Notes: generated from the sequence alone by a model not told the origin. Shown: positions 25,239 through 35,278, counted from the stretch's first letter. The stretch is 45,852 nucleotides of DNA from Thermoflexus hugenholtzii JAD2 (GCA_945903275.1 CAMDNW010000015.1:1-45852), one strand, 5' to 3'. Program-made: numbers and translations.

Positions 25239-26732
25239 GTGACCGAGACCGACGGCTACATTCTGATTGCACTCTTTGCGCTGCCGCTCGGCGTGGCGCT
25301 GCTGCTGATGCTGCTGCCGTCGCGTGAGCGCAGCGCGCTGATGGCGATCACGGGGCTGTCGAGCTTGGTGCTGTTCGGATTGTCCGTGTACATCTTCGCG
25401 CGGTACGACTACACGAGCACCGAGCAGTTTCAGGGCGTGGTGGCGTGGACGTGGCTGGAGAACGTCGGTTTCTTGGGCGAGCGCGGCATCCAGTTCAAGG
25501 TAGGTCTCGATGGCATCGGTTCGGCGATGGTGCTGCTGACGGGCATCGTGATCCTGGCGGGGACGTGGGTGTCCTGGAAGATTCAGCGGCGGACGAAGGA
25601 CTTCTTCATCCTGCTGTACGTGCTGGTAGGTGGGGTCTACGGCACCTTTGTGATGCTGGACATGTTCTTCTTCTTCCTAATGTACGAGACGTCATTGCTG
25701 CCGATGTACCTGCTGATCGCGGTGTGGGGCTCCACGCGGAAGCAGTACGGCGCGATGAAACTGATGATGATGCTGCTGGCGGCATCGATCCTGATCTTCA
25801 CGGGCATCTTCGCCATCTTCACGGAGGCTGGCGTGGGGACGTTCGACATGGAGGTGCTGTACGCGGCGGAGTACAGCACGACGATGCAGAAGATCTTCTT
25901 CCCGATGATCGCACTGGGATGCGGGACGCTAGGGGGCATGTTCCCGTTCCACTCGTGGTCGCCGGACGGGCACGCGGCGGCTCCGACGGCCGTCTCGATG
26001 TTGCACGCGGGCGTGCTGATGAAGGTCGGCGCGTTTGGCATCATCCGCCTCGGGATCCAGGTGCTGCCGGAGGGCGCGGTGTACTGGGGGCCGGCGCTGA
26101 TCACGGTCGGCATTGTGGCGGCACTGTACGGCGCGATCTCCGCGCTGCAGCAAACGGACATGAAGTTGATGTCGGGGTTCTCCTCGGTGTCGCATATGGG
26201 GTACGTGTTCGTGGGCCTCGGCACCATGAACGTGATTGGGATGACGGGCGCGGTGTTACAGATGTTCGCGCACGGGATCATGACGGCGCTGTTCTTCCTG
26301 CTGATCGGAGGGATTTACGACCAGGCGCACAACCGCGACATCACGAACTTCAGCGGAATGGCGAAGCAGATGCCGCTGTGGGCGATCTTCTTCATCATCG
26401 GCAGCCTCGCGTCGCTGGGCCTGCCGGGGCTGTCGGGCTTCATTGCGGAGTTGCACATCTTCGTGGGAGCGTTCCGGTCGTATCCGGTGGTGGGCGGCCT
26501 CGCGATCCTGACGGCGGCGATCACGACGACGTACCTGATCCGGATGGGCGCGCAAGTGTTCTTCGGCGAGTTGAGCCCGCGGTGGACGGGTCTGAAGGAA
26601 CTGACGTGGATGGAGCGGGCGGGCGCGACGGTGCTGGTGCTCTCCATTCTGGCGCTAGGTCTGTGGCCCGCGCCGTGGATTGACCGGATCGCGACCACGC
26701 TGGCGCAGACCATCCCGGGGGTGTCGCTGTGA
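25239..26732 (+). CDS. nuoM: NADH-quinone oxidoreductase subunit M
   Basis: A 497-residue antiporter-like proton-pumping subunit (MrpD family) of about 14 helices. Visible are the conserved YETSLLPMYLLI segment, which has the pumping Glu, the broken-helix block FPFHSWSPDGHAAAPTAVSM, and MKLMSGFSSVSHMGYVFVGL. GTG start after AGAGGGGCAGTCAC. Its end overlaps the nuoN start by four bases. Confidence 0.95.
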   Translation: MTETDGYILIALFALPLGVALLLMLLPSRERSALMAITGLSSLVLFGLSVYIFARYDYTSTEQFQGVVAWTWLENVGFLGERGIQFKVGLDGIGSAMVLLTGIVILAGTWVSWKIQRRTKDFFILLYVLVGGVYGTFVMLDMFFFFLMYETSLLPMYLLIAVWGSTRKQYGAMKLMMMLLAASILIFTGIFAIFTEAGVGTFDMEVLYAAEYSTTMQKIFFPMIALGCGTLGGMFPFHSWSPDGHAAAPTAVSMLHAGVLMKVGAFGIIRLGIQVLPEGAVYWGPALITVGIVAALYGAISALQQTDMKLMSGFSSVSHMGYVFVGLGTMNVIGMTGAVLQMFAHGIMTALFFLLIGGIYDQAHNRDITNFSGMAKQMPLWAIFFIIGSLASLGLPGLSGFIAELHIFVGAFRSYPVVGGLAILTAAITTTYLIRMGAQVFFGELSPRWTGLKELTWMERAGATVLVLSILALGLWPAPWIDRIATTLAQTIPGVSL

Positions 26733-28210
26733 GCGACTTGAACTTCAACTATGCGCTGCTGCTGCCGGAGATCATCCTCGCGGCCACAGGCGGCATTGTC
26801 CTGCTGTCTGATGCGTTCCGCCGCGAGTTGAAGCTGGGGCGGAACATGCTGCCGTGGATCACGGTGGCGGGCGCGGTGCTGGCGACGCTGGCGAGCGTGG
26901 CGCAGGCGGGGATCGTTGAAGACTTCGCGGGCATCGTGCTGGTGGACGCGTTCACGACGTTCTTCCGGGTGCTGTTCGGGCTGACGCTGGCAGTGGTGGT
27001 GATCGGTTCGCACGAGTACGTCGCGAAGCAGATCCGTGGGCAGGGCGAGTTTTACACGATGCTGCTGTTCGCGACGGTGGGCGCGTCGTTTATGGCAATG
27101 TCGACGGAATTGATCACGGCGTACGTGGGCATTGAGTTGCTGTCGTTCTCGCTGTACGTAGCTGTGTCGCTGGCGAAGAGCGATCCACGTTCGGGCGAGG
27201 CGGGGCTGAAGTATGTGCTGCTGGGCGGACTGGCATCGGCGATTCTGCTGTACGGGCTGAGCTTGGTGTACGGCGCGGCGGGGTCTACGGACTACGCGAC
27301 GATCGCGAAGAACCTGAGCGAGGGCCGGGATGGGATGCACGCGCCGTTGCTGATGGGGCTGACGATGGTGATCGCAGGCCTCGGCTTCAAGGCGTCGGCG
27401 GTGCCGTTCCACATGTGGACGCCGGACGCATACGAGGGCGCACCGCTGCCGGTGACGGCGGTGTTGTCGGCAACCTCGAAAGCAGCGGCGTTCGCGGTGT
27501 TGCTGCGGCTGTTTGGCGGGCCATTCCTGCCGGCGATCGCGGACTGGCAGGGGACGATCGCGTTTCTGGCGGTGCTGACGATGGTGGTGGGGAACCTGAT
27601 CGCGATTCAGCAGCACAACATCAAGCGGCTGCTCGCGTACTCCTCGATTGGGCAGGTCGGGTTCATGCTGATGGCGATCGTAACGATCTCGGATGCGTCG
27701 ACATCGGCGGTGCTGATGCATTTGGGCGGGTACCTGATCACGAACCTCGCAGTGTTCATGGGGGTGATCGCGTTCTACAACCAGACGGGGTCTGAGGAGA
27801 TCGCGGACATGAAGGGGCTGGCGGAGACCAACCCGTTCCTGGCACTGGTGATCGCGGCGGGGTTGTTCTCGCTGGCAGGGATGCCGCTGCTGGCAGGGTT
27901 CACGACGAAGTTCATTCTGTTCCAGGCGGCGGCGTACGGCGGCTACCTATGGCTGGTGGGTGTGGCGGTGGTGGCAAGTACGGTGTCGCTCTACTACTAC
28001 TTGATGGTGATCAAGCAGATCTATGTGATTCAGACGGACGGGTCGCTGTTGGATCCGCAGGCGCATGATGTGGTGGTGCCTCGATGGCGGCTGACGTGGA
28101 CAGGGTACCTGACAACGGCGACGCTGCTGGTGGCGATGGTGGTGGTTGGATTGTGGGTTGCGCCACTGGCGCACGCGGCGGATAGCGCGGCAAAGGCACT
28201 GTTCGGGTAG
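26729..28210 (+). CDS. nuoN: NADH-quinone oxidoreductase subunit N
   Basis: A 493-residue antiporter-like proton-pumping subunit and the last gene of the operon. Key blocks are ELLSFSLYVAVSL with the channel Glu, the GFKASAVPFHMWTPDAYEGAPLP broken helix, and NIKRLLAYSSIGQVGFM. GTG start overlapping the nuoM stop. No nuoE, nuoF or nuoG occurs anywhere in the window, so the operon encodes the 11-subunit form. A convincing U-tailed terminator is not seen after the stop; only a weak TCTCCCTCGGAGA element occurs near 28230. Confidence 0.95.
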   Translation: MSDLNFNYALLLPEIILAATGGIVLLSDAFRRELKLGRNMLPWITVAGAVLATLASVAQAGIVEDFAGIVLVDAFTTFFRVLFGLTLAVVVIGSHEYVAKQIRGQGEFYTMLLFATVGASFMAMSTELITAYVGIELLSFSLYVAVSLAKSDPRSGEAGLKYVLLGGLASAILLYGLSLVYGAAGSTDYATIAKNLSEGRDGMHAPLLMGLTMVIAGLGFKASAVPFHMWTPDAYEGAPLPVTAVLSATSKAAAFAVLLRLFGGPFLPAIADWQGTIAFLAVLTMVVGNLIAIQQHNIKRLLAYSSIGQVGFMLMAIVTISDASTSAVLMHLGGYLITNLAVFMGVIAFYNQTGSEEIADMKGLAETNPFLALVIAAGLFSLAGMPLLAGFTTKFILFQAAAYGGYLWLVGVAVVASTVSLYYYLMVIKQIYVIQTDGSLLDPQAHDVVVPRWRLTWTGYLTTATLLVAMVVVGLWVAPLAHAADSAAKALFG

Positions 28211-28261
28211 ACCTCACCGCCAATCTTTCTCCCTCGGAGAGCTTTGCCTCGAATCTAGTGC

Positions 28262-28295
28262 CTGCCCCAAAAGTCAGTCCGCTGCCCCAAAAGTC
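28262..28295. repeat. Direct repeat CTGCCCCAAAAGTC x2
   Basis: Two perfect 14-bp copies at 28262-28275 and 28282-28295, exactly 20 bp apart. Tandem terminal repeats at such spacing are typical of IS21-type element ends, but no transposase or matching opposite end is present. They may instead be a protein-binding pair. Confidence 0.5.
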
Positions 28296-28482
28296 CCGCA
28301 CGACTCAGCGATAGTCCTCGCGACCGCCTACAAATGCCAAGCTCGTGTCCACGCTGATGTTGGGCAATCGGCAAGGGCTCACGGTGCAGCATCCGAACCA
28401 TCGGCCTTCGTGGGGGGTCTGTTTCAGGGGTTCAGGTCAGGAACGGACTCCAGGCGGGTGCTACCGCGCTAGCGTGGAAAGT

Positions 28483-29028
28483 ATGTCAGTCCTTCAACAA
28501 GGCGACCGCCACGCGATTGCTGCCGGCCTGACGGTCGCGAACATCGCCAGCTCGTTCATCTCGCCGCTCAGACAGGCGCCCGAACGGCCGATCGTGATAA
28601 CGCCGCACGCTCAGCCCTTCGTTACCGAATCGATGGTGAAGTCCCTCCGGGGGCTGCCGCTTCGGGATCATGTCGAAAGTGTTGGCATCGACGCCTACTG
28701 CGCCTTCGTCGTGGATCTCGACAACCAGGGGCACGTTTCTTTGTGGACGAAGCCGCCCGCGTCCCAGGCCGGCGAAGCGGATGATTACGACGGATTTATC
28801 GCGCGCATCGCCGCTCAGTACGCGGAGCGCGTTGCTGACCTCGAACGGCTGCCTGAGGCTGCAGGTCTCTCAGTGGCAGAGGCCCTCCAGCGGATTGCCG
28901 CTAAGTCGCTAGGGGCCTTGAACCAACTCAGTGATGCCGCGCTCGTAGCAGGGATACCCGGCGCCGACGAGATCGCGGCGATCTTGCCGGCCATCGAGGT
29001 CGAGGTGAACGGGCCTGAACCGGAGTAA
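28483..29028 (+). CDS. Hypothetical protein
   Basis: A 181-residue soluble protein with no recognised family. The middle third carries an Asp/Val-rich strand (AYCAFVVDLDNQGHVSLW), followed by two helical stretches (FIARIAAQYAERVADLERL; SVAEALQRIAAKSLGAL) and an acidic C-terminus. It stands alone between nuoN and a convergent monooxygenase. A TAGCGT box lies seven bases before the ATG and GGAAAG lies between, so either a weak ribosome site or a near-leaderless start is possible. Codon pattern and length support a real gene; function is unknown. Confidence 0.55.
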   Translation: MSVLQQGDRHAIAAGLTVANIASSFISPLRQAPERPIVITPHAQPFVTESMVKSLRGLPLRDHVESVGIDAYCAFVVDLDNQGHVSLWTKPPASQAGEADDYDGFIARIAAQYAERVADLERLPEAAGLSVAEALQRIAAKSLGALNQLSDAALVAGIPGADEIAAILPAIEVEVNGPEPE

Positions 29029-29062
29029 CGCGGTCCTGCAGGGATGAGACCGCCCGGCGGCG

Positions 29063-30874
29063 CTATCTCAGGTGGTGGACGGTGGTCATACCGTAGACGG
29101 GGGTGGGGATGCCTTCGAGGCGGGCTTTGAGTTGGAGGGCGAGGTATTTGGAGTAGTTGCGGGAGCCGGAGAGGTTGCCGCCGTGGAACCAGAGGTTGGG
29201 TTGGTGGGTGGGTTTCCACATGTTGCGGAGTTCGCCTTCCCATGGGCCGGGGTCGTACTGGGTGTTGGAGCCGAGGCCCCAGACTTTGCCCACTCGGTCA
29301 GCGACTTCTTTGGAGATTAGTTGTTCGGCCCATTGGATCATGTTGCCGTAGCCGGTTGCGTAGACGATGAGGTCTGCGGGAAGTTCTGTGCCGTCCGTGA
29401 GTACAACTGAGTGTGGGTTGATGCGGTCGATGGTAACGCGGGTGCGGAGTTTGATGTCACCGCTGATGACGAGTTCGGAGGCGCCGACGTCGATGTAGTA
29501 GCCGGAGCCGCGGCGCTGATATTTCATGCCTGCGCCAGTTTGGTCTTCGCCGAAGTCGAGGAGGAATCCGGCGGCTTCGAGACGTGCGTAGAAGTCTGCG
29601 TGTTGCGCGCGGGTGTCGTCGGTGGCTTGTTTGGCGGCGATGGGGGCAATGGCGTTGATGGATGAGGCGGCGATGAGGTCGGCGAGGTCTGTGGTGATGC
29701 CGGCGGCGACAGCAGCCTCGGAGTAGTTGCCGCCGGTGTTGGTGCGGTTTGCGCCAGCGGAGCGGGTGACGGTGGTGTGTGAGCGCTGGATCATGGTGAC
29801 GGCGGCGGCGTCGTGTTCCCAGAGGTCGTGAGCGATGTCATGGGCGCTGTTGTTGGCGCCGAGGATGATGGCGTGTTTGCCTAAGTAGGGTGTGCCGGTG
29901 CGGAATTTGCTGGAGTGCATGAGGTCGCCGGCGAAGGTGTCTGCGCCGGGGATGCTGGGGATGTTGGGGAACCCGGACATGCCGGTGGCGAGGACGAGGT
30001 GGGTTGGGCGGAGGGTGTGTGGCTGGCCGTCGCGGGTGACCTGTACGCGCCATGTGTTGGTGGCTTCATCGTATTCGGCGTGGCGGGCTTCGGTGGAGGT
30101 CCAGTAGTTGAGTTCCATGATGTTGACGTACATCTGGAGCCAGTCGCCCATCTGGTCTTTGGGGGTATAGATGGGCCAATGGGCGGGGAAGGGGATGTAG
30201 GGCATGTGGTCGAACCAGACGGGGTCGTGGAGGGTGAGGGAGTCGTAGCGGTTGCGCCATGAGTCGCCGGCGTTCGGGTTGCGTTCGGCGACGATGGTGG
30301 GGATGTTGAGGCGGCGGAGGCGGGCGGCGAGGCCGATGCCACCCTGGCCGCCGCCGATGATGAGGACGTAGGGTTGTTCCGTGTAGCCGAGCGCGGCCTG
30401 TTCCTCTTGGCGGCGCTGGAGCCAGGTGACTCTGTTTTTGTGCGCGCCGTGGTCGACGCCCATGTCACGAGTGAAGCCCTGCTTTTCTTCATGGCCGGTG
30501 AGTTCCTGAAGGGCGGTGAAGAGTTGCCAGGCTTTGCCGTCGCGGAGGCGGAGGCGGCCTTTGCCGCGGCCGACGGCAGTGGTGAAGGTGAGCCATGCGT
30601 CGATGACGCCGTCCGAGGTGTGGGTGGGGTCGCCTTCGAGTTGCCAGTCAGTCGCGGCGGTGTCTGTGTTGCGGGATTCGAGCATGTGGCAGATGCGGTC
30701 GCGGCCTTCGAGGGTGGTGATGTTCCAGGTGAAGGCGACGAGGTCACGCCAGTAGGAGTCCTCGTGGAAGAGGGCGGCGGTGGCGTCTGTGTCGTTGCGG
30801 GCGAGGGCGGCGGCGAAGGCTTGGAGCCACTGGGTGGCCTCGATGGTGGTGGCGGTGGGTTGGGTGGTGGTCAT
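29063..30874 (-). CDS. Flavin-dependent monooxygenase with N-terminal SnoaL/NTF2-like domain
   Basis: A 603-residue fusion. Residues ~10-125 resemble an NTF2/SnoaL-like fold (WLQAFAAALARNDTDATAALF, then WRDLVAFTWNITTLEGRD). Residues ~168-600 are a class B flavoprotein monooxygenase (FMO/YUC-like). The FAD fingerprint is LIIGGGQGGIGLAARL (~171-186), followed by ERNPNAGDSWRNRYDSL. The NADPH-binding fingerprint is AIILGANNSAHDIAHDL (~340). The FMO-typical ATGYG motif is present (VYATGYGNMI). The protein probably oxygenates a small organic substrate using NADPH and O2, which indicates aerobic metabolism. The ATG follows CCGGAG. The gene lies downstream of the glnA pair on the same strand, 107 bp after the GSI-alpha gene. 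Confidence 0.88.
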   Translation of the reverse strand: MTTTQPTATTIEATQWLQAFAAALARNDTDATAALFHEDSYWRDLVAFTWNITTLEGRDRICHMLESRNTDTAATDWQLEGDPTHTSDGVIDAWLTFTTAVGRGKGRLRLRDGKAWQLFTALQELTGHEEKQGFTRDMGVDHGAHKNRVTWLQRRQEEQAALGYTEQPYVLIIGGGQGGIGLAARLRRLNIPTIVAERNPNAGDSWRNRYDSLTLHDPVWFDHMPYIPFPAHWPIYTPKDQMGDWLQMYVNIMELNYWTSTEARHAEYDEATNTWRVQVTRDGQPHTLRPTHLVLATGMSGFPNIPSIPGADTFAGDLMHSSKFRTGTPYLGKHAIILGANNSAHDIAHDLWEHDAAAVTMIQRSHTTVTRSAGANRTNTGGNYSEAAVAAGITTDLADLIAASSINAIAPIAAKQATDDTRAQHADFYARLEAAGFLLDFGEDQTGAGMKYQRRGSGYYIDVGASELVISGDIKLRTRVTIDRINPHSVVLTDGTELPADLIVYATGYGNMIQWAEQLISKEVADRVGKVWGLGSNTQYDPGPWEGELRNMWKPTHQPNLWFHGGNLSGSRNYSKYLALQLKARLEGIPTPVYGMTTVHHLR

Positions 30875-30981
30875 GGCGGTGGCTCCGGTGGGCGCGTGGG
30901 ACGCCTCGATGGGTGGGCCTCGATGTGGGGTGATGATAGCAAGAGTGAGGGGGAGGAGGAGGGGCGGTTAGCAGGGGTTCG

Positions 30982-32319
30982 TTAGAGGGTGCTGAGGTAG
31001 CGGCGGAGCTCGTAGGCGGAGACTTCGGTGCGGTAGAGAGACCATTCCTGGCGTTTGTTGGTGATGAGGGATTGGGCGATGTGTTCGCCGATGGTGTTGC
31101 GCATGAGTTGTGAGGGTTCGAAGGCGGCGATGGCTTCGCCGAGGCTGCTGGGGAGCATGGTGATGCCTCGTGCGGCGACTTCGTCGGCGGTGAGTTCGCG
31201 GATGTCGCGGTCGAGGGGGGCGGGGAGGGTGTATGCGCCTTCGATGCCGGCGAGGCCAGCGGCGAGGGTGGCGGCGAAGACGAGGTAGGGGTTGCAGGCG
31301 GCGTCGGGGACGCGGTATTCGATGCGGGCGGTTTCGGGGCGGTCGGCTTGGTGGGCGGGGACGCGGAGGAGGTCGGCGTGATTGCGGGTGGACCAGGTGG
31401 CGTGTGTGGGGGCCTCGAAGCCGGGGACGACGCGGCGGTAGGAGTTGACCCACTGGTTGGTGACGAGCATGAGTTCGGGGGCGTGGCGGAGGAGGCCGGC
31501 CATGAATTGCTCGCCGGTCTTGGAGAGGCCGGAGGCGGCGGCGGCGTCGGCGGCGAAGACGTTTTCTTCGCCCCGGAAGAGTGAGATCTGCAGGTGGAGG
31601 CCGGAGCCGTTGTAGTCGGTGCGGGGTTTGGGCATGAAGGTGGCGTATACGCCGTGGCGCATGGCGACTTCTTTGACGATGAGGCGGTAGGTCATAATGG
31701 AGTCGGCCATGGTGAGGGAGTCGGTGTAGCGGAGATCGATCTCGTGTTGCGATGGTGAGGCTTCGTGGTGGGAGAGGGCCACGGGGATGCCCATGTCTTC
31801 GAGGGTGAGGACGGTTTCGCGGCGGAGGTCTGAGCCGGAGTCGAGTGGGGTGAGGTCGAAGTATCCGCCGGAGTCGAGTGGTTCGGTGCCGTTCTGGTCT
31901 TTGAAGTAGAAGAATTCGATTTCGGGTGAGACGTAGCAGGTGAAGCCGGCGGCGGTGGCGCGGGCTATTTGCTGTTTGAGGATGTAGCGGGGGTCACCTT
32001 CAAAAGGTTGTCCGTTGGCGGTGACGATGTCGCAGAACATGCGGGCGACGGCGCGTTCGCGAGGGCGCCAAGGGAGGAGTTGAAAGGTGGCGGGGTCGGG
32101 CATGATGCGCATGTCGGCTTCGTCGGTGCGTGCGAAGCCTTCGATGCTTGCGCCGTCGAAGGTGATACCGTCGGCGAGGGCGTGTTCGAGTTCTTCGACG
32201 GTGATGGCGGCGGATTTGAGCATGCCGAGGATGTCTGTGAACCAGAGGCGGATGAATTTGACGTCATGCTCGCGGCAGGCGTTGAGGACGTGCTGCTGGG
32301 ATTCGAGGTCAGGCATCAT
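30982..32319 (-). CDS. glnA: Glutamine synthetase, GSI-alpha type
   Basis: A 445-residue type I glutamine synthetase of the alpha subgroup (Bacillus-like length and sequence), catalysing glutamate + ammonia + ATP to glutamine. Visible are FDGASIEGFARTDEADM (catalytic Asp and the feedback-sensing Arg region), SPEIEFFYF, the SHHEASPSQHEIDLRY metal-binding block, NGSGLHLQISLF, and VNSYRRVVPGFEAPTHATWS. The NLYDLPPEE-type adenylylation segment is absent; this region reads DRDIRELTADE. Two adjacent ATGs (32319, 32316) follow AAGGGAGACGC. It is downstream of the GSI-beta gene, separated by a 365-bp spacer holding a 16-bp hairpin, so it may have its own promoter. Confidence 0.92.
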   Translation of the reverse strand: MMPDLESQQHVLNACREHDVKFIRLWFTDILGMLKSAAITVEELEHALADGITFDGASIEGFARTDEADMRIMPDPATFQLLPWRPRERAVARMFCDIVTANGQPFEGDPRYILKQQIARATAAGFTCYVSPEIEFFYFKDQNGTEPLDSGGYFDLTPLDSGSDLRRETVLTLEDMGIPVALSHHEASPSQHEIDLRYTDSLTMADSIMTYRLIVKEVAMRHGVYATFMPKPRTDYNGSGLHLQISLFRGEENVFAADAAAASGLSKTGEQFMAGLLRHAPELMLVTNQWVNSYRRVVPGFEAPTHATWSTRNHADLLRVPAHQADRPETARIEYRVPDAACNPYLVFAATLAAGLAGIEGAYTLPAPLDRDIRELTADEVAARGITMLPSSLGEAIAAFEPSQLMRNTIGEHIAQSLITNKRQEWSLYRTEVSAYELRRYLSTL

Positions 32320-32634
32320 GCGTCTCCCTTGCGCGCGGCGCACGATGGCCGGAGGCAGCGTCGCCGCTGCGCGGCGGTTGGGTGCGGCCATCGCGCGCCG
32401 AGCGATGGTACCCGAACAGTGTTTCGTCCACCCTCTCTCCCTGTGTGTGGCAAAGCCCCGCGACCCCCGCGGATTGCGAAGCGCGCGCTCGCACAGGGCT
32501 AGCTGCCACGGCTCGCTCTGGGCGCGTCGCCCCAAGAGATCCTTCGGAAACGATGCGCCGAAGTGTTGCGTGTACCTCGACATTGGGGTGGGGTACGGCG
32601 GGCATTGGTGTGGGACCCTCGGGATTCTGGTGGT
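32320..32634. other. Spacer upstream of the GSI-alpha gene
   Basis: No credible gene. Nearest the start codon, GATGGCC (about 32345) and GGCCATC (about 32385) could pair around a GC-rich interior on the minus strand. I find no half-site array like the one in front of the neighbouring GSI-beta gene. A minus-strand open frame spans much of it but lacks coding character. Confidence 0.4.
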
Positions 32635-32670
32635 ACAGCACGGCCCCGGGCGCGCCCGGGGCCGTGCTGT
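32635..32670. terminator. Hairpin after the GSI-beta gene
   Basis: A perfect 16-bp inverted repeat with a CGCG loop (ACAGCACGGCCCCGGG and its complement) begins 14 bp after the GSI-beta stop. There is no U tract on the minus strand, so termination may rely on the stem, or it may stabilise the mRNA 3' end. Confidence 0.6.
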
Positions 32671-32683
32671 AGGGGCGTGGTCC

Positions 32684-34102
<1,419 letters not shown>

Positions 34103-34253
34103 GTGGTCTCTTCCCCTGTTTCCGTGGTATCCGCCTGTGGGACGCCCGCTGATCGCTCCTGATGATGCCGCTTCGTGTACGCCCGGGGTAGCCGAAGGCG
34201 GCGCGCCCGATTGTGTATCGATACGGTGTCATACGGGAAGGTATCGGGGCGGA

Positions 34254-34291
34254 GTTTCTCGTGGATTACCCGATTGTTACGAGCATGTTTC
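34254..34291 (-). promoter_or_regulatory. GlnR-type operator array upstream of glnA (GSI-beta)
   Basis: Four pentamers spaced exactly six bases apart (11-bp period). On the plus strand they read GTTTC (34254-34258), ATTAC (34265-34269), GTTAC (34276-34280) and GTTTC (34287-34291). In glnA orientation this is GAAAC-N6-GTAAC-N6-GTAAT-N6-GAAAC. The actinobacterial GlnR box is gTnAC-N6-GaAAc, so this contains two such units back to back. The array sits 152-189 bp before the glnA start. A TATGAC at 34233-34228 could be a -10 box. Confidence 0.65.
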
Positions 34292-34293
34292 GT

Positions 34294-34347
34294 ACCTTCC
34301 CTCCGGCCGCCTCTCCTGCCCACAGGAGAGGCGGCCGGAGGGAAGGT
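34294..34347. terminator. Perfect 25-bp hairpin between glnR-like gene and glnA
   Basis: Arms 34294-34318 and 34323-34347 are exact complements with a 4-nt CCCA loop. Two bases separate it from the operator array. It has no U tract. It probably insulates glnA from transcription arriving from the regulator gene. Confidence 0.55.
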
Positions 34348-34436
34348 GGCATCACAGGAACGCCACGGAGAGCGTGGGAGGTGTTGTAGGGGAGTTACAG
34401 AATGCTGCGGGGGCGGAGGGGGTATCGCCGATATCG

Positions 34437-34482
34437 GGGGCAAGAGGCGAGTGTGCGTTCGCGCACATTCGCCTCTTGCCCC
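34437..34482. terminator. 21-bp hairpin downstream of the glnR-like gene
   Basis: Arms 34437-34457 and 34462-34482 pair with a single G-T wobble around a TTCG tetraloop, 86 bp after the regulator's stop. It is the first of two strong stems in series before glnA, also without a U tract. Confidence 0.55.
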
Positions 34483-34567
34483 GAAGCAACCGTAGGGGTG
34501 GGGGCGTTACAGGAGCGCGACTGTGCCGGGCGTGGTGGGTGTGTGATGTGATGACGAGGGAGGCTGA

Positions 34568-35278
34568 CTAGGGGGCTTCCTGGCCCGTGACGGGGATGCG
34601 GCTGCCGGTGGTTTCTTCGAGGAAGCGGTAGCCGACGTTGCGGACGGTTTCGATGAAGGATTCGTTGCGCTCGATTTTGGCGCGGATGCGGCGGATGTGG
34701 ACGTCTACGGTGCGGGAGCCGCCGTAGTAGTCGTAGCCCCAGACGCGGTTGAGGAGGACTTCGCGGGTGAAGGGTTTGCCGGCATTGGTGGCGAGGAAGC
34801 GGAGGAGTTCGTACTCCTTGTAGGTGAGGTCGACGCTTTCGCCGTCGACGGCGACGGTGTAGCGCTCGAGGTCGATGGCGAGTCCGCTGCGGCGGATGAC
34901 GTTACTTTCGTCGGCGCCTGTGCGTAGCCAGAGGGCGCGGTTGAGGCGGACGCGGAGTTCATCGGGGTCGACGGGTGGGACGAGGAAGTCGTCGATGCGG
35001 CCGCATGCGCTGATGAGAGTGAGGTGTTCGGGGGCGGCGATGAGGATGACGCCGACGCGGTCATGGATTTCCTGGTCGCGGAGGACGGCGGCGATTGCGC
35101 CGGGGGTGAGGCCGAGACGGAGGTCAAGGAAGAGGACGGCGGGCTGCCATTCGCGGACGGTGAGGAGTCCGGCTTCGAGGGTGCGTTCGGAGCGCGAGGA
35201 GTTGCCGTCGGCGCGTGCGGCGGCGGTGGCAATGGCGACCTGGTGAGGATCGTCGGAGATGATGAGGACGCGTTGCAT
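34568..35278 (-). CDS. GlnR-like OmpR-family transcriptional regulator
   Basis: A 236-residue DNA-binding regulator. Residues ~1-118 are a receiver-like domain with D9/D10 (ISDDP) and a candidate phospho-acceptor D52 (LFLDLRL). The conserved receiver Lys is missing: that region reads VPPVDPDEL. This is the atypical, phosphorylation-independent condition known for actinobacterial GlnR. Residues ~140-225 form the winged helix, with LTYKEYELLRFLATNAGKPF, VWGYDYYGGSRTVDVHIRR and TVRNVGYRF, a very close match to GlnR. Adjacent glnA genes and a GlnR-type operator support a nitrogen-control role. No histidine kinase gene is present nearby. The start at 35278 follows a TACACT box by seven bases and has no ribosome site. 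Confidence 0.85.
   Translation of the reverse strand: MQRVLIISDDPHQVAIATAAARADGNSSRSERTLEAGLLTVREWQPAVLFLDLRLGLTPGAIAAVLRDQEIHDRVGVILIAAPEHLTLISACGRIDDFLVPPVDPDELRVRLNRALWLRTGADESNVIRRSGLAIDLERYTVAVDGESVDLTYKEYELLRFLATNAGKPFTREVLLNRVWGYDYYGGSRTVDVHIRRIRAKIERNESFIETVRNVGYRFLEETTGSRIPVTGQEAP

Noticed and set aside
28452-28472. GGGTGCTACCGCG resembles the T-box consensus GGGTGGTACCGCG
   Set aside because: The key TGGN bulge that pairs with the tRNA NCCA end reads TGCT, no specifier stem is visible, and the downstream gene is not an amino-acid or tRNA gene.
32309-32641. Minus-strand ORF of 110 codons in the spacer before the GSI-alpha gene
   Set aside because: No similarity, no start signal, runs through the hairpin region and overlaps the glnA start.
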